Below the pieces are notes generated by a model. The model was not told the origin of the DNA and did no database searches. It worked only from the letters and a program-made list of their open reading frames with translations. Below, one piece after another: positions 51,507 to 61,307 of a stretch of 64,000 nt of DNA. Positions within the stretch are counted from its first letter, which is position 1; the number at the start of each line of letters is the position of its first letter. The DNA comes from an uncultured Candidatus Neoarthromitus sp. (lineage in GTDB: Bacteria > Bacillota > Clostridia > Clostridiales > Clostridiaceae): assembly GCA_937890765.1 (NCBI GenBank), contig CALADQ010000019.1, positions 1 through 64,000 of the forward strand. The letters are read 5' to 3'. The translations under genes and the position numbers were made by a program.

Positions 51507-51917
51507 TCAATAACTTGACTTTCGCGTATAAACATTGCATTCACTTGCATTATTTTTTATTGATGCTAACAATTTATTTGTAAAACTCAAAGATTTTTTA
51601 ATAAGAAATTGATTATCATTTTTGATTAAAGACAATTTTTCAATTTGAGAAACCAAAAACAAATAATTTTCATAAAGCTCTCTATCTTCTTTGTTTTCTG
51701 TTATAAAATCTTTAATTGTTTGCTTTCCAAGAGTTGTCTTTAATTTCATTGTTGATTCCGCAATATTTTTACAAACACTATTTATTTTAACACCAACACT
51801 ATCCAACTCAAATAACTTATTATTTTTTATACACTCTCTTTGTTCCTCTAAATAATTTTGCAAGGTGTTGAACAATTCAATCTCATTAACCAATAAACTA
51901 TTAACTTCTTTTTTCAA
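51507..51917 (-). CDS. FlgN-family export chaperone
   Basis: A helical protein of about 136 residues from a TTG start at 51917 (GGAGG eight bases upstream; the longer frame to 51947 also begins with TTG but has no ribosome site). It contains LLVNEIELFNTLQNYLEEQR and FLVSQIEKLSLIKNDNQFLI, the pattern of FlgN proteins that escort FlgK and FlgL. Its position directly before flgK supports this. Confidence 0.8.
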   Translation of the reverse strand: MKKEVNSLLVNEIELFNTLQNYLEEQRECIKNNKLFELDSVGVKINSVCKNIAESTMKLKTTLGKQTIKDFITENKEDRELYENYLFLVSQIEKLSLIKNDNQFLIKKSLSFTNKLLASIKNNASECNVYTRKSSY

Positions 51918-51979
51918 CAAACATGCCTCCAATCGAATAAAAAACAATTTTTAGTACAAAAAAAGTTAAAAACCAACAT

Positions 51980-53083
51980 TTACAAATTCAAGTTTTTAAC
52001 TCGTTCCGCATTACTTAATATAGCTGTTATCCTCACGCCAAAATTTTCATTAACAACAACAACCTCTCCAGTTGCAATTTGCTTTCCATTTACTAAAATA
52101 TCAACAGGTTCCTCTGCCAATTTCTCCAATTCCAAAAGAGAACCAGTTCCAAGATTCAATATATCTCCTACATTCTTTTTCGTACGCCCAAGCACAACCG
52201 ATATTTCCAACGGAACATCCAAAATTAAATCTATATTGTTAGAACCTTTAGGACTTGAACCTTGATTAAGTGGCATTAAAACAGCCTCACTTACATTATA
52301 ATTTTTCTTAGGAGATAAATTATTTTGTGGTTCTTTATCAACATCAAATGACTTCAAATTTTGATTGTCTAAACTTTCATCATCATACTTTTGATCTTTA
52401 GAACCTTCCCTAAAACCATTTTGATCATTAAGCATAGTATTTACTATATTTTTTCCAGCATCAATTGTAAGTATCTGAACTATTTTACTGTTAATTAGTT
52501 CTCCAACACTCATTTGAAATTTAATCTTAACTAACAACTCTTCATTGTCATACCCTGAGAAAAGCTTATCATTACCGTTATAATCATAACTTATTATAGT
52601 CTCAGGAGTAGAAATATCTATTATTTTTTGAAACATAGTCGACATGGAAGTTGCAGAAGAAGCTATCATCTGATTCATCGCCTCTGAAACAGCACTACTT
52701 TCTATTTCATTTAACGTATCTCTTTCTTCGACATTTTTTCCATCTCCACCCATCATAATATCAGCAATTATAATTGCATCCTTTATACTCATTACCAAAA
52801 TATTATCACCGTCAATACCACTAAGAAATCTAACTTTAAGAGCTATATGAGGTTGTTTAAAGTCATTAGTTATGTCCTGTATTGTTGATATTTCAACACT
52901 TGGAGTAGTTATGGTAACTGGCTTCTGCAACAATTTAGAAAAACTAGTAGAAGCATTTCCCATACATATATTTCCAATTTCTCCTAATAAGTCTTTCTCT
53001 TCACTAGTAAAGTAATCAATTTTTCTGGAATTTCTTTCAATTACTTCACTTTCATTATCAAAATTCTGATTGTCGTTCTCCAT
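51980..53083 (-). CDS. fliY: Flagellar motor switch phosphatase FliY
   Basis: A 367-residue fusion of a CheC-type phosphatase and a FliN-type C-ring domain. The two CheC active-site helices are intact: EIGNICMGNASTSFSKL and EAMNQMIASSATSMSTMF, each with the E..N pair. A hydrophilic linker (about 220-280) precedes the FliN/SpoA domain (LDVPLEISVVLGRTKKNVGD, LEKLAEEPVDILVNGKQIA). It dephosphorylates CheY-P at the motor. Overlaps fliM by 26 bases and starts at an ATG with GGAGG upstream. Confidence 0.95.
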   Translation of the reverse strand: MENDNQNFDNESEVIERNSRKIDYFTSEEKDLLGEIGNICMGNASTSFSKLLQKPVTITTPSVEISTIQDITNDFKQPHIALKVRFLSGIDGDNILVMSIKDAIIIADIMMGGDGKNVEERDTLNEIESSAVSEAMNQMIASSATSMSTMFQKIIDISTPETIISYDYNGNDKLFSGYDNEELLVKIKFQMSVGELINSKIVQILTIDAGKNIVNTMLNDQNGFREGSKDQKYDDESLDNQNLKSFDVDKEPQNNLSPKKNYNVSEAVLMPLNQGSSPKGSNNIDLILDVPLEISVVLGRTKKNVGDILNLGTGSLLELEKLAEEPVDILVNGKQIATGEVVVVNENFGVRITAILSNAERVKNLNL

Positions 53084-54074
53084 TATTCATAACCTCCTCA
53101 CTATAATAAATATCCAAAATTTTTACTCCCCTATTCTCACCAACTAATCCTAAAACCCCATTAAAAATTAATTTTTGTTCTATATATATTTCAACAGGAC
53201 TATTACATTTTTTATTCAAAATTAAAATATCATTTTTTTGAAGAGATAAAAAATCTTGAACATCAATCATTTTTTTATCTAAAATCGCTTCCAATTCTAT
53301 CTTAACACTATTCAATTCTTTCCTTATTAATCTTTTTACAGCTTCCATTTCTGCAGGAGTACTAGTTTTAACCATATAATCCTTATTTAATTTATCACCT
53401 ATTTTTTCTATAGATATATATGGTAAACAAATGTTCATAAAATAATTATTGCCATCTATGTCTATTTTGAAGGTTATAAATAATATAGGTTCGTTAGGTC
53501 CTAATGATTGTATAGTAGAAGGATTAGTTTCTAAATTAATAAATTTAGGCTCTACTTTTATAGAATCTTCCCATGAAATACGTATAATATTTAATATTTC
53601 ATTCGATACTTGAGTTAAAATTTTCTTATCGATATCACTAAATTCTCTAACCATGCCTAAATTTTGTCTATCATTAGATCCCAAAAGTGAATTCAATAAT
53701 AAAACAGACATTGAAGATTCCAAGCTCATATAAATATTTCCAATAAGAGGTTTCATTTCAAAACAAATTATAGTGGTTGGATTAGGCATAGAAGAAACAA
53801 ATTCATGAAAAGTAATTTGTTCAGTAGACATTATTTCAACTTTAACTTGAGCACCAAAAATAGTAAAAAAATAACTGGAAGCATATTTTGTGAAATTATC
53901 ATGTATAACACTCAAAGATTTCATATGCTCTTTTGTAAATTTCTTGGGTCTTTTGAAATCATAACGTTTAATATTTTTCATTTTTGAAGATTTACTATGA
54001 TCAGAAGTATTTCCTGATTCTATAGATTTCAAAAGTTTATCTATTTCTTCTTGACTCAAAACATTTCCAGCCAA
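53058..54074 (-). CDS. fliM: Flagellar motor switch protein FliM
   Basis: Start is chosen at TTG 54074 (GGGGTG eight bases upstream), giving MAGNVLSQEEIDKLLKSIES, the CheY-P-binding N-terminal peptide of FliM; the open frame to 54107 adds 11 odd residues. Residues about 40-230 are the CheC-like middle domain (RPKKFTKEHMKSLSVIHDNF), the last 80 the SpoA domain. It makes up the C-ring and senses CheY-P. Confidence 0.94.
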   Translation of the reverse strand: MAGNVLSQEEIDKLLKSIESGNTSDHSKSSKMKNIKRYDFKRPKKFTKEHMKSLSVIHDNFTKYASSYFFTIFGAQVKVEIMSTEQITFHEFVSSMPNPTTIICFEMKPLIGNIYMSLESSMSVLLLNSLLGSNDRQNLGMVREFSDIDKKILTQVSNEILNIIRISWEDSIKVEPKFINLETNPSTIQSLGPNEPILFITFKIDIDGNNYFMNICLPYISIEKIGDKLNKDYMVKTSTPAEMEAVKRLIRKELNSVKIELEAILDKKMIDVQDFLSLQKNDILILNKKCNSPVEIYIEQKLIFNGVLGLVGENRGVKILDIYYSEEVMNNGERQSEF

Positions 54075-54090
54075 ACCAAATTCACCCCAC

Positions 54091-54504
54091 TTAACCAACT
54101 GATACAAATTTATTTATATCTATAATTGTAATCAACTTTTGATTTAACTCTAAAACCCCCTTAACAAAAGGTAGTTTATTATCTATAGACTTTTTTATAG
54201 AGCTTGGATATATATCTAAAACCTCATCAACTTTATCTACAATGATACCTATTTCTTCAAATTCAACATCTAAAATTATTATGCTACTATGTTTATAGTC
54301 TGGTTCTTCGAGACTACTAGATAAATTTAAAAGTATAGATATATCAAGCAAAGAAATAATTATTCCTCTAAGATTTATTAATCCTTTTATATGCTTTGGA
54401 GCATTGGGAACCTTAGTTATACTCATCATGTCATTTATGCTTAAAACTTTTGAGGCTGGTACTCCAAAGAATTCTTCTTTAATTTTAAATATAACTAACT
54501 GCAT
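54091..54504 (-). CDS. cheW: Chemotaxis coupling protein CheW (copy 1)
   Basis: A 137-residue SH3-like coupling protein (IFKIKEEFFGVPASKVLSIN, ITKVPNAPKHIKGLINLRGI) linking receptors to CheA. A second CheW lies at 59953; the two are clearly different in sequence, so they may serve different receptors. Confidence 0.94.
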   Translation of the reverse strand: MQLVIFKIKEEFFGVPASKVLSINDMMSITKVPNAPKHIKGLINLRGIIISLLDISILLNLSSSLEEPDYKHSSIIILDVEFEEIGIIVDKVDEVLDIYPSSIKKSIDNKLPFVKGVLELNQKLITIIDINKFVSVG

Positions 54505-54512
54505 ATATAATT

Positions 54513-54872
54513 TTAACCTAAAACTTTTTTAACTGACTCAATTACTCTCTCTGCTTGGAAAGGTTTAACAATAAAATCCTTAGCTCCAGATTTTATAGCA
54601 TCCATGACCATTCCTTGTTGTCCCATAGCACTACACATTATAATGTTAGCTTTAGGGTCAAACGACATAATTTCCTTCAAAGCTTCTATACCATCCATCT
54701 CTGGCATAGTTATATCCATAGTAACTATATCTGGTTTATCTTTTTTATAAAGTTCAACAGCCTTAATACCATTACTTGCTTCTCCAACAACTTTATAACC
54801 ATTTTTTTCTAATATATCCTTAAGCATCATTCTCATAAAAGCCGCATCATCTACTATTAAAATCCTACTCAT
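54513..54872 (-). CDS. cheY: Chemotaxis response regulator CheY
   Basis: A 119-residue single receiver domain. The acidic pocket D8/D9 (LIVDDAAFMR), phosphoacceptor D53 (DIVTMDITMPEMDG), the Ser replacing Thr in IMCSAMGQQG and K103 region (DFIVKPFQAERV) are visible. Phosphorylated by CheA, it binds FliM. Confidence 0.96.
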   Translation of the reverse strand: MSRILIVDDAAFMRMMLKDILEKNGYKVVGEASNGIKAVELYKKDKPDIVTMDITMPEMDGIEALKEIMSFDPKANIIMCSAMGQQGMVMDAIKSGAKDFIVKPFQAERVIESVKKVLG

Positions 54873-54883
54873 TACAATTCCTC

Positions 54884-55489
54884 CTAAAATTCACTTTTTC
54901 CATTTAATATTTTACTCATATTTCCTTTCCTAGGAACAAAATAAAAATAAACATTCATAACTCCAGAATCTAATCTATATTTAAAATCTGTTTGAATATT
55001 AACTATTTCATCATAAAATTGTTCTTCCTCCATAAATGTATAAGATAATATAGCTGTAAGACTATCGTACAATAAACTACTGCTCTCTACCTCAACTTCA
55101 ATATTCAAAAAATTGGCTATAGTTCTGATATAAGTTGATCCTACAATATTGCATACTTCTTCAATAAATGAAACCCTTATATCTTCTAATTCATCTTGTG
55201 GTAATGAATTATCACCATCAACATCTCTAACCATTCTCCTAGCTGTATCAATATCAAAAAGCATTAATATACTTCCCTCTATCTGGCCTTTAATTATCAA
55301 TATTTTACCTATAACTTCTGTATCTTTAATGTTACTCATAAAATTACTTATAGGTTCAATATTAACATTTGGCACAGACATTTTGATTTTGGCATTGAGT
55401 AATTCAGATAAAGAAGTGGCCGAATTTCCTAAAGCTATATTAAATACTTCTTTTATAATATCTAATTGCTCTAAAGAATACTCAAGCAT
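54884..55489 (-). CDS. cheC: CheY-P phosphatase CheC
   Basis: A 201-residue protein from ATG 55489 (GGAGG eight bases upstream; GTG 55495 is too close). Two phosphatase helices are present: IIKEVFNIALGNSATSLSEL and FIEEVCNIVGSTYIRTIANF, each with E and N at the catalytic spacing. CheC works with CheD in adaptation; cheD is in the same operon at 59453. Confidence 0.94.
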   Translation of the reverse strand: MLEYSLEQLDIIKEVFNIALGNSATSLSELLNAKIKMSVPNVNIEPISNFMSNIKDTEVIGKILIIKGQIEGSILMLFDIDTARRMVRDVDGDNSLPQDELEDIRVSFIEEVCNIVGSTYIRTIANFLNIEVEVESSSLLYDSLTAILSYTFMEEEQFYDEIVNIQTDFKYRLDSGVMNVYFYFVPRKGNMSKILNGKSEF

Positions 55490-55512
55490 AAGCACATCCT
55501 CCCACGCTTTAT

Positions 55513-57642
55513 TTAAGATATAATTGTAGCAACATCAACTATGAGTGTAACAAGACCATCTCCTAATATTGTCGCTCCTATATATTCTTTTAAATCTTGT
55601 AAACTTTTTCCTAATCCTTTTATCACAATTTCTTGTTGACCTAACAAATCATCAACTAAAAGAGCAGCTACTTTTTCTCCAACTTTAGCAACTATTATAT
55701 AATTATTGTTAATATTATCCTGATTTTCATAGGAATCTAAATTAAATTTCTCAGACATTCTTATCAATGGAATTATTTCATCTCTATAAGATATTACCTC
55801 CTTATTATTACTTTTCTTAATAATATCTTCTTTCCAATTTATAACACTATCAATAAATCCTACTGATATAGCCATTGTTTCTCCATTAACTTTGACTAAA
55901 AGGGCTTTTATTATTTGGAGAGTAAGTGGTAATTTTATAATAAATGTAGACCCTTTACCAAACTCACTAACTAAATCTATCGTTCCTCCAAGAGATGATA
56001 TTTTTGTTTTTACAACATCCATACCAACACCTCTTCCAGAAACATCAGTTACTTTTTCTTTAGTACTAAAGCCTTCTAAAAAAATCAAATTTTTTATATC
56101 TGAATCCGACATCCCATCAGTATTTATTGATATTTTTTCAGCTTTTTCTTTAATCTTGTCAACACTTATTCCTTTTCCATCGTCCTTTATTTTGATTACT
56201 GCTTTCGTACCTTCTTGATAAGAATAAAGAGTTATTTTTCCCGTAGGATTTTTACCACTAGCTAACCTTTCTTCTTTAGTTTCTATTCCGTGATCTACAG
56301 CATTTCTCAATAAATGTATAAGAGGTTCTCCTATTTCGTCAATAACAGTTCTATCTAATTCAGTGTTGGCACCTTCAATTAAAAATTGAATATCTTTATT
56401 CAATTCGAGAGACAAATCTCTTATCATTCTTGGAAATCTACTGAATACAACTTCTAACGGTAACATTCTAATTTTCATAACCAAATCCTGCAATTCAGAA
56501 GTAGATCTTGCAATTTGCTCTAAAGTTTCATTCAACTCAGGCAAATTATATGTATTGCTTATTTGTTCCAACCTAGTTCTATGAATCACAAGCTCAGATA
56601 CCATATTCATAAACATATCTAACCTCTCTAAATCTACTCTAACTGACTGTGCTCCTTTTTTATGAGAAATATTTTTCTTTTTTGAATATGATATAGATTC
56701 TTTAGGTACTTGTTTATTATTTGCATTTATTTGAACTTTATTTATATTTTTAGAATTAACATCATTGTTATTTTTTGGTTTCTCATCATCTTTAGAATTA
56801 TCTTGATCACTTTCTTCCTTCAATTGATTTTTTATATTTTCTTTTGCCTCTTCTAAATTTATAAATACTTCCTCACCATAAGCTTGCTTAATATTTTCTG
56901 AATTTATTTTCTTTATAGCAACTTTTTGTATTTCAGAAATATTTTTTATAATTAACTTTAATTTTTCTTGAGATAACATAGTTATATAAACTATATCCAC
57001 CTCAAAATCAAAATTTTCACTTTCAATATTTTGTATAGAAGGAAGAGTGTGTATTATTTCACCATACTTTTCAATTTCCCTAAAGAATATAAATACTCTA
57101 GCTGTTTTTAAAAGAACAGTTTCTGCTAAAATAATCTTTATCTCATAAACTGAATAAACTTTTCCTTCTATATTTATCAAGTTAATATGATGTTCTTCCA
57201 ACATCAATTTCTCTTCTATGGTAATTTCTTTTTTACTAGTTTCAGTTAATTCACTTTCTTTTTTGGGATCTGCTACTGAAACCAATAGTTCCATGACTTG
57301 ACTAATGTCCATATCATCATTATGTCCATCACTTATATTGTTCACCATTAATTCCAAAGTATCCAAACATTTAAAAAGAATTGTTATAACATCTCTATTT
57401 ACTTTTAAAGTTCCATCTCTAAATTTAGATAAAACATCCTCCATCTTGTGAGTTAACTCTGACATTTTCATATAACCCATGGTAGCTGACATTCCCTTTA
57501 TAGTATGACTAACTCTAAAAATAGCATTTACAACTTCCAAATCTTCAGGATTTTGTTCCAGCTCCAATAAATTATCATTTAATTTTGTAAGATTATCTAA
57601 TGATTCTTCTAAAAACATGGAGAGATATTGTGAAATATCCAA
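55513..57642 (-). CDS. cheA: Chemotaxis histidine kinase CheA
   Basis: A 709-residue kinase: P1 HPt domain with phosphorylated H46 (FRVSHTIKGMSATMG), P2 CheY-binding region, a Lys/Asn/Asp-rich linker near residues 275-325, P3 dimerisation, P4 HATPase with LLRNAVDHGIE, IKDDGKGI, GRGVGMDVVK, and a C-terminal CheW-like P5 (LQIIKALLVKVNGETMAISV). Two bases from cheR, 17 from cheC. Confidence 0.97.
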   Translation of the reverse strand: MDISQYLSMFLEESLDNLTKLNDNLLELEQNPEDLEVVNAIFRVSHTIKGMSATMGYMKMSELTHKMEDVLSKFRDGTLKVNRDVITILFKCLDTLELMVNNISDGHNDDMDISQVMELLVSVADPKKESELTETSKKEITIEEKLMLEEHHINLINIEGKVYSVYEIKIILAETVLLKTARVFIFFREIEKYGEIIHTLPSIQNIESENFDFEVDIVYITMLSQEKLKLIIKNISEIQKVAIKKINSENIKQAYGEEVFINLEEAKENIKNQLKEESDQDNSKDDEKPKNNNDVNSKNINKVQINANNKQVPKESISYSKKKNISHKKGAQSVRVDLERLDMFMNMVSELVIHRTRLEQISNTYNLPELNETLEQIARSTSELQDLVMKIRMLPLEVVFSRFPRMIRDLSLELNKDIQFLIEGANTELDRTVIDEIGEPLIHLLRNAVDHGIETKEERLASGKNPTGKITLYSYQEGTKAVIKIKDDGKGISVDKIKEKAEKISINTDGMSDSDIKNLIFLEGFSTKEKVTDVSGRGVGMDVVKTKISSLGGTIDLVSEFGKGSTFIIKLPLTLQIIKALLVKVNGETMAISVGFIDSVINWKEDIIKKSNNKEVISYRDEIIPLIRMSEKFNLDSYENQDNINNNYIIVAKVGEKVAALLVDDLLGQQEIVIKGLGKSLQDLKEYIGATILGDGLVTLIVDVATIIS

Positions 57643-57643
57643 A

Positions 57644-58420
57644 TTATTTCACCACCTTTTGATAAAAAAACGTTCCTAATTTTTTAAATCCAATTTGTTT
57701 ATAATCGTAAATATTCTCAGTAGCTCCTATAAATACAATTCCATTATCATTAAGTGAATTGAAAAATTTATTATATATTTTAATTTTCTCTTCTTTTTTG
57801 AAATATATAACAACATTTCTACAAAGAATTAAATCTAATGATTCAGGAAAATTTTCTAAAAGCAAATCATGTCTTGAAAATGTAATCTTATTTTTTATAG
57901 AGTCATGGATTTTATATTTATCACCAACTTTGTTAAAATATTTCAATAAATAATAATCTGGAACTCCTAAAATCTCATCATCTTTATAAATTCCATTTTT
58001 CGCGTAATTTAATACATTTCTATCAATATCTGTAGCTAAAATTTTATAATTTGTTATGGACATATTTTCTAAAATCATTGCTACAGAATATGACTCTGAT
58101 CCATTTGAACAAGCACTACTCCAAATTGTATAGCAATCTCTTTTAGGTATGTGTTTTCTAAAAATTTCTTTCAACTGCATAAAAGTGTCTGGATTTCTGA
58201 AAAATTCTGTTACGTTTATTGTTATTAAATCTAAAAATTGTTCTCTTAAGTTGTCATCAAAAGTGCACATTTTTATAAATTCAAAAGTTGTTTTTGCATT
58301 TGTCTTTGACACAAACGATTCAATTCTTCTACGCATTTGCAATTCTTTATAGGCGTTCAAGTTAATTTTAAATTCCCTTTGTACGTAATTACAAAGCTCT
58401 ATGTAATCTATTTCTATCAT
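57644..58420 (-). CDS. cheR: Chemotaxis protein methyltransferase CheR
   Basis: A SAM-dependent methyltransferase of receptor glutamates. N-terminal MRRRIESF helix, TEFFRNPDTF, SAM-binding WSSACSNGSESYSVAMIL and DLILCRNVVIYF are visible. Start at the ATG near 58420 (MIEIDYIEL) with AAAGG nine bases upstream; the frame is open to 58450 via a TTG inside cheB. About 258 residues. Confidence 0.95.
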   Translation of the reverse strand: MIEIDYIELCNYVQREFKINLNAYKELQMRRRIESFVSKTNAKTTFEFIKMCTFDDNLREQFLDLITINVTEFFRNPDTFMQLKEIFRKHIPKRDCYTIWSSACSNGSESYSVAMILENMSITNYKILATDIDRNVLNYAKNGIYKDDEILGVPDYYLLKYFNKVGDKYKIHDSIKNKITFSRHDLLLENFPESLDLILCRNVVIYFKKEEKIKIYNKFFNSLNDNGIVFIGATENIYDYKQIGFKKLGTFFYQKVVK

Positions 58421-58446
58421 TACAAAATACCTTTCTCCAGGCACTA

Positions 58447-59463
58447 TCAAATTTTACCTGAGTGCTTTAAAATTTCAACTACTATATCGTTAACTGATAA
58501 AACTTTATCTATATTACCAGTTTCTATTGCCGCTTTTGGCATTCCAAAAACTTCACAGCTATTTTCATTTTGAGATATTGTGGTTCCGCCTCTTTTTTTT
58601 ACGCATTCCACACCAAAAGATGCGTCTTTTCCCATTCCTGTTAAAACTATTCCCAAAAGTCCCTCTCTATATAATTTAGAAGCTGAACAAAATAATAAAT
58701 CTGCTGATGGCCTAACATTATTCACAAAATCATTTTTGTTAAGAAATATACGTTTACTAGAATGTATTTCCATATGAAAACCACTTGGAGCTATGTAAAT
58801 AATATTTGGTTTTATTAGTTCACCATCTCTTCCTTCATGAAATTGAAAATTGCAAATTTGGCTTAATCTATCTGCAAATTGTTTTGTACACCCGTCAGGC
58901 ATGTGTTGAACTATAAAAATTGGAATATCTAAATTCATTTTGAATCTACTAAATATGCGTTCAATTATTTTGGGACCACCAGTGGAAGAAGCAATTACAA
59001 TTGCCTTTTCTAAATTAGAAATATTTTGTTTTATTCTGTTATTTTTTATTGTGTGAACTTCTTTAATTATGGAATCTTTAATTTGAGATATTTCGCTTAA
59101 AGTTAGTTTGCCTAAATAATCTATAAACTTTATATTTTTAAAATCCAAAACTTGTTTCATTGAAGAAATTTTTTGTGATTCAATATTAGTTACAAACAAA
59201 ATGTTGAAGCCATAACATTTTAAATCTAACAAAATATTTAAAATGTCATCTCGAACATATTTTAAATTAACAACAACGCAATCAACCATATATTTTAAAT
59301 TAGACAAAAAACATTTCATACTCTTATAATCTCTAAATATTCCTACTATATCTATCTCCATATCATCTAAAAACTCATCGTAAACTAATTTTTTCATAAG
59401 AGGAGATTCATCAAGGATTATAATTTTTGTTTTGTCTATGTCTGCATCATTTCTACAATTCAA
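58447..59463 (-). CDS. cheB: Chemotaxis methylesterase CheB with degenerate receiver
   Basis: The 338-residue protein keeps a complete C-terminal methylesterase: VIASSTGGPKIIERIF (catalytic Ser), IVQHMPDGCTKQFADRL (His) and VLTGMGKDASFGV (Asp). The N-terminal receiver-like domain (1-125) has lost its phosphoacceptor: the strand DCVVVNLKYV has Asn66 where CheB and CheY have Asp, and the following MP motif is missing. It therefore cannot be switched by CheA in the normal way. It overlaps cheD by 11 bases. Confidence 0.93.
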   Translation of the reverse strand: MNCRNDADIDKTKIIILDESPLMKKLVYDEFLDDMEIDIVGIFRDYKSMKCFLSNLKYMVDCVVVNLKYVRDDILNILLDLKCYGFNILFVTNIESQKISSMKQVLDFKNIKFIDYLGKLTLSEISQIKDSIIKEVHTIKNNRIKQNISNLEKAIVIASSTGGPKIIERIFSRFKMNLDIPIFIVQHMPDGCTKQFADRLSQICNFQFHEGRDGELIKPNIIYIAPSGFHMEIHSSKRIFLNKNDFVNNVRPSADLLFCSASKLYREGLLGIVLTGMGKDASFGVECVKKRGGTTISQNENSCEVFGMPKAAIETGNIDKVLSVNDIVVEILKHSGKI

Positions 59464-59947
59464 TTTCCTGCTTTACCTTCCCATAAATTTTCATAATTAT
59501 GCTTCCATCATTGAGATTAAAAAATATTGTTCTTCCAATATCTCCACCAACTTCTTCTGCTTGCAATTTTATTGAATTTTCTTTAAGAAATTTTTTAACT
59601 GCAAAAACATTTTGTTCGCCGATATTTAAATTTCCAGATTTTCTTTTGAACATTGATGCGCCACCAACAATTTTTGCAACAATGTCATTTTTATTTCCGC
59701 CCATGGCCAACATTTTGTTTAACATATAAGGCAACGCATATTCTGCATAACGAAATCTTCCATTGTCACTCTCTAAATCTTCAACATTACAAGAAACATT
59801 TGGTAACATTATGTGCGCAAGTGCACCAATTTTATTTTTTTTGTCATAAAACGTTACTCCGACACATGACCCTAATCCTCTAGTTTCCAAAATAAAAGGA
59901 GCTTTATTTACAACTAACTCCCCGATTCCTATATTAATAATGTTCAT
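59453..59947 (-). CDS. cheD: Chemoreceptor glutamine deamidase CheD
   Basis: A 164-residue deamidase and CheC partner. The catalytic Cys28 (LGSCVGVTFYD), His45 (GALAHIMLPN) and the region VAKIVGGASMFKR are conserved. It deamidates receptor Gln and enhances CheC. Six bases from the second cheW. Confidence 0.95.
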   Translation of the reverse strand: MNIINIGIGELVVNKAPFILETRGLGSCVGVTFYDKKNKIGALAHIMLPNVSCNVEDLESDNGRFRYAEYALPYMLNKMLAMGGNKNDIVAKIVGGASMFKRKSGNLNIGEQNVFAVKKFLKENSIKLQAEEVGGDIGRTIFFNLNDGSIIMKIYGKVKQEIEL

Positions 59948-59952
59948 AATTG

Positions 59953-60417
59953 TTACGCCTTACTCTCCTCTAATTCAATTTTAACTATTTTAGCTACCGA
60001 AAGATAAATTATAATTTCGTCATTAATCAAAACCATATCTTTCACGTATCTAAAATCTAACCCTTCTGAGTTACTGTCAGAGTTTTTTGTAAAATTAGAA
60101 CTATCTTCAGAATTTTCTTTGTTGTAATTAAAAACTTCAAGAACTTCATCTACAACAATTCCTACCAACACATCATTATTTTTCACAATTATTATTTTTT
60201 TATGTGAATTTTCAAGCCCACTCTCTACGCCTATTCTTTTAGCTAAACTATATATTTTAATAACATTGCCTTCATGATTGTAAAGTCCAACTAAAGTTTT
60301 TTGCGTTGAAGGCACGTAAGTTAAATTTTCAAATTTTATAATTCTATCAACATAAGTAGTGTCAAAAGCATACTTACCTTTTCCTATTTTAAATATCAAA
60401 AGTTTTGTATCTAACAT
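59953..60417 (-). CDS. CheW-like coupling protein (copy 2)
   Basis: A 154-residue CheW-domain protein (IFKIGKGKYAFDTTYVDRII, TYVPSTQKTLVGLYNHEGNV) with a Ser/Asn/Glu-rich insertion at about 110-130 (NSEDSSNFTKNSDSNSE). It is the first gene of the flagellar-chemotaxis operon and has AAGGAG upstream of its ATG. No sigma-D-type promoter is obvious in the 98 bases between it and the aminotransferase gene. Confidence 0.88.
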   Translation of the reverse strand: MLDTKLLIFKIGKGKYAFDTTYVDRIIKFENLTYVPSTQKTLVGLYNHEGNVIKIYSLAKRIGVESGLENSHKKIIIVKNNDVLVGIVVDEVLEVFNYNKENSEDSSNFTKNSDSNSEGLDFRYVKDMVLINDEIIIYLSVAKIVKIELEESKA

Positions 60418-60449
60418 TTGAAATTTACTTCTCCTTTAAAAATTTTTAC

Positions 60450-60497
60450 ATAAACAAAAATAAAGACTATTTGATTTTATTATTTCTCAAATAGCCT
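60450..60497 (-). terminator. Terminator between aminotransferase gene and chemotaxis operon
   Basis: Minus strand AGGCTATTTGA (60487-60497) pairs with TCAAATAGTCTT (60463-60474) with one mismatch, followed by TATTTTTGTTT. It implies that the chemotaxis operon starts from a promoter close to cheW, or by read-through. Confidence 0.75.
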
Positions 60498-60515
60498 ATA
60501 ATATTATTACAATTT

Positions 60516-61307
60516 TCAATTTTGAAAATATTTACGAAAAAACTGTTGTACTTTCTTAACATTCACATTATTTAAATTTACGCTCATTCCATTTATTTTT
60601 TTTACGGTCAAAACATTCGATGAAGTGCTTGTCAAAAAACAACAATCAAAATTAAATATATTATCCAAATGTATACTTTCTTCAATCAAACTAAAACCAA
60701 AATCTTTTATTATTTCATTCACACGTTTGCGAGTTACCCCACTTAAAACTAAATCTTCCGATGCCGTAAAAAAATATTTTCCTTTAACAAAATAAACATT
60801 CGTCCTACTTCCTTCAGTTATGTAACCATTTTTATTTACCATTAAAATTTCGTAAACATTATTTTCTTCGATAATACGATTCACAGTTTCCTTAAAAAAA
60901 ATATCGTACGTCTTAACACTCGGATTATTTCTTTCAATATTGTAAGTTATCACATCAACGCCGATATTTTCATCAGGATAATAAAATTTAATTGGATAAA
61001 TGTACAAATCGAAATCATCAGAGTCATCAAACAAAATTTCAATTTTCACATTTCCATTTACTATTTCATTTTCATTTATAATATTTTCAATTTTAAATTC
61101 AATATCATTTAAATCAATATTTTTCCCAGTTAATTTAAAAACAGAATTTTTCAAACGAACAAAATGGTCATTCCAAAACAAAATTTCTCCATTACAAATT
61201 CTTATAACTTCATAAACATTTCTCACTTTAAACCTATAAATTTTTTTGAAACAATCAGAGCCTAAAATCTCATCATTCACTAAAAATTTTTTACCAACCA
61301 AATTCAT
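60516..61307 (-). CDS. Class IV aminotransferase (aminodeoxychorismate lyase/BCAT family)
   Basis: A 263-residue PLP enzyme of fold type IV: VYEVIRICNGEILFWNDHF near the N-terminus, the PLP-Lys region PSVKTYDIFFKETVNRI, EILMVNKNGYITEGSRTNVY and LVLSGVTRKRVNEII. It could be 4-amino-4-deoxychorismate lyase (PabC), branched-chain or D-amino acid aminotransferase; motifs do not decide. Its first residues (NLVGKKFLVND) come from a 24-base duplication of the end of the upstream gene. Confidence 0.87.
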   Translation of the reverse strand: MNLVGKKFLVNDEILGSDCFKKIYRFKVRNVYEVIRICNGEILFWNDHFVRLKNSVFKLTGKNIDLNDIEFKIENIINENEIVNGNVKIEILFDDSDDFDLYIYPIKFYYPDENIGVDVITYNIERNNPSVKTYDIFFKETVNRIIEENNVYEILMVNKNGYITEGSRTNVYFVKGKYFFTASEDLVLSGVTRKRVNEIIKDFGFSLIEESIHLDNIFNFDCCFLTSTSSNVLTVKKINGMSVNLNNVNVKKVQQFFRKYFQN

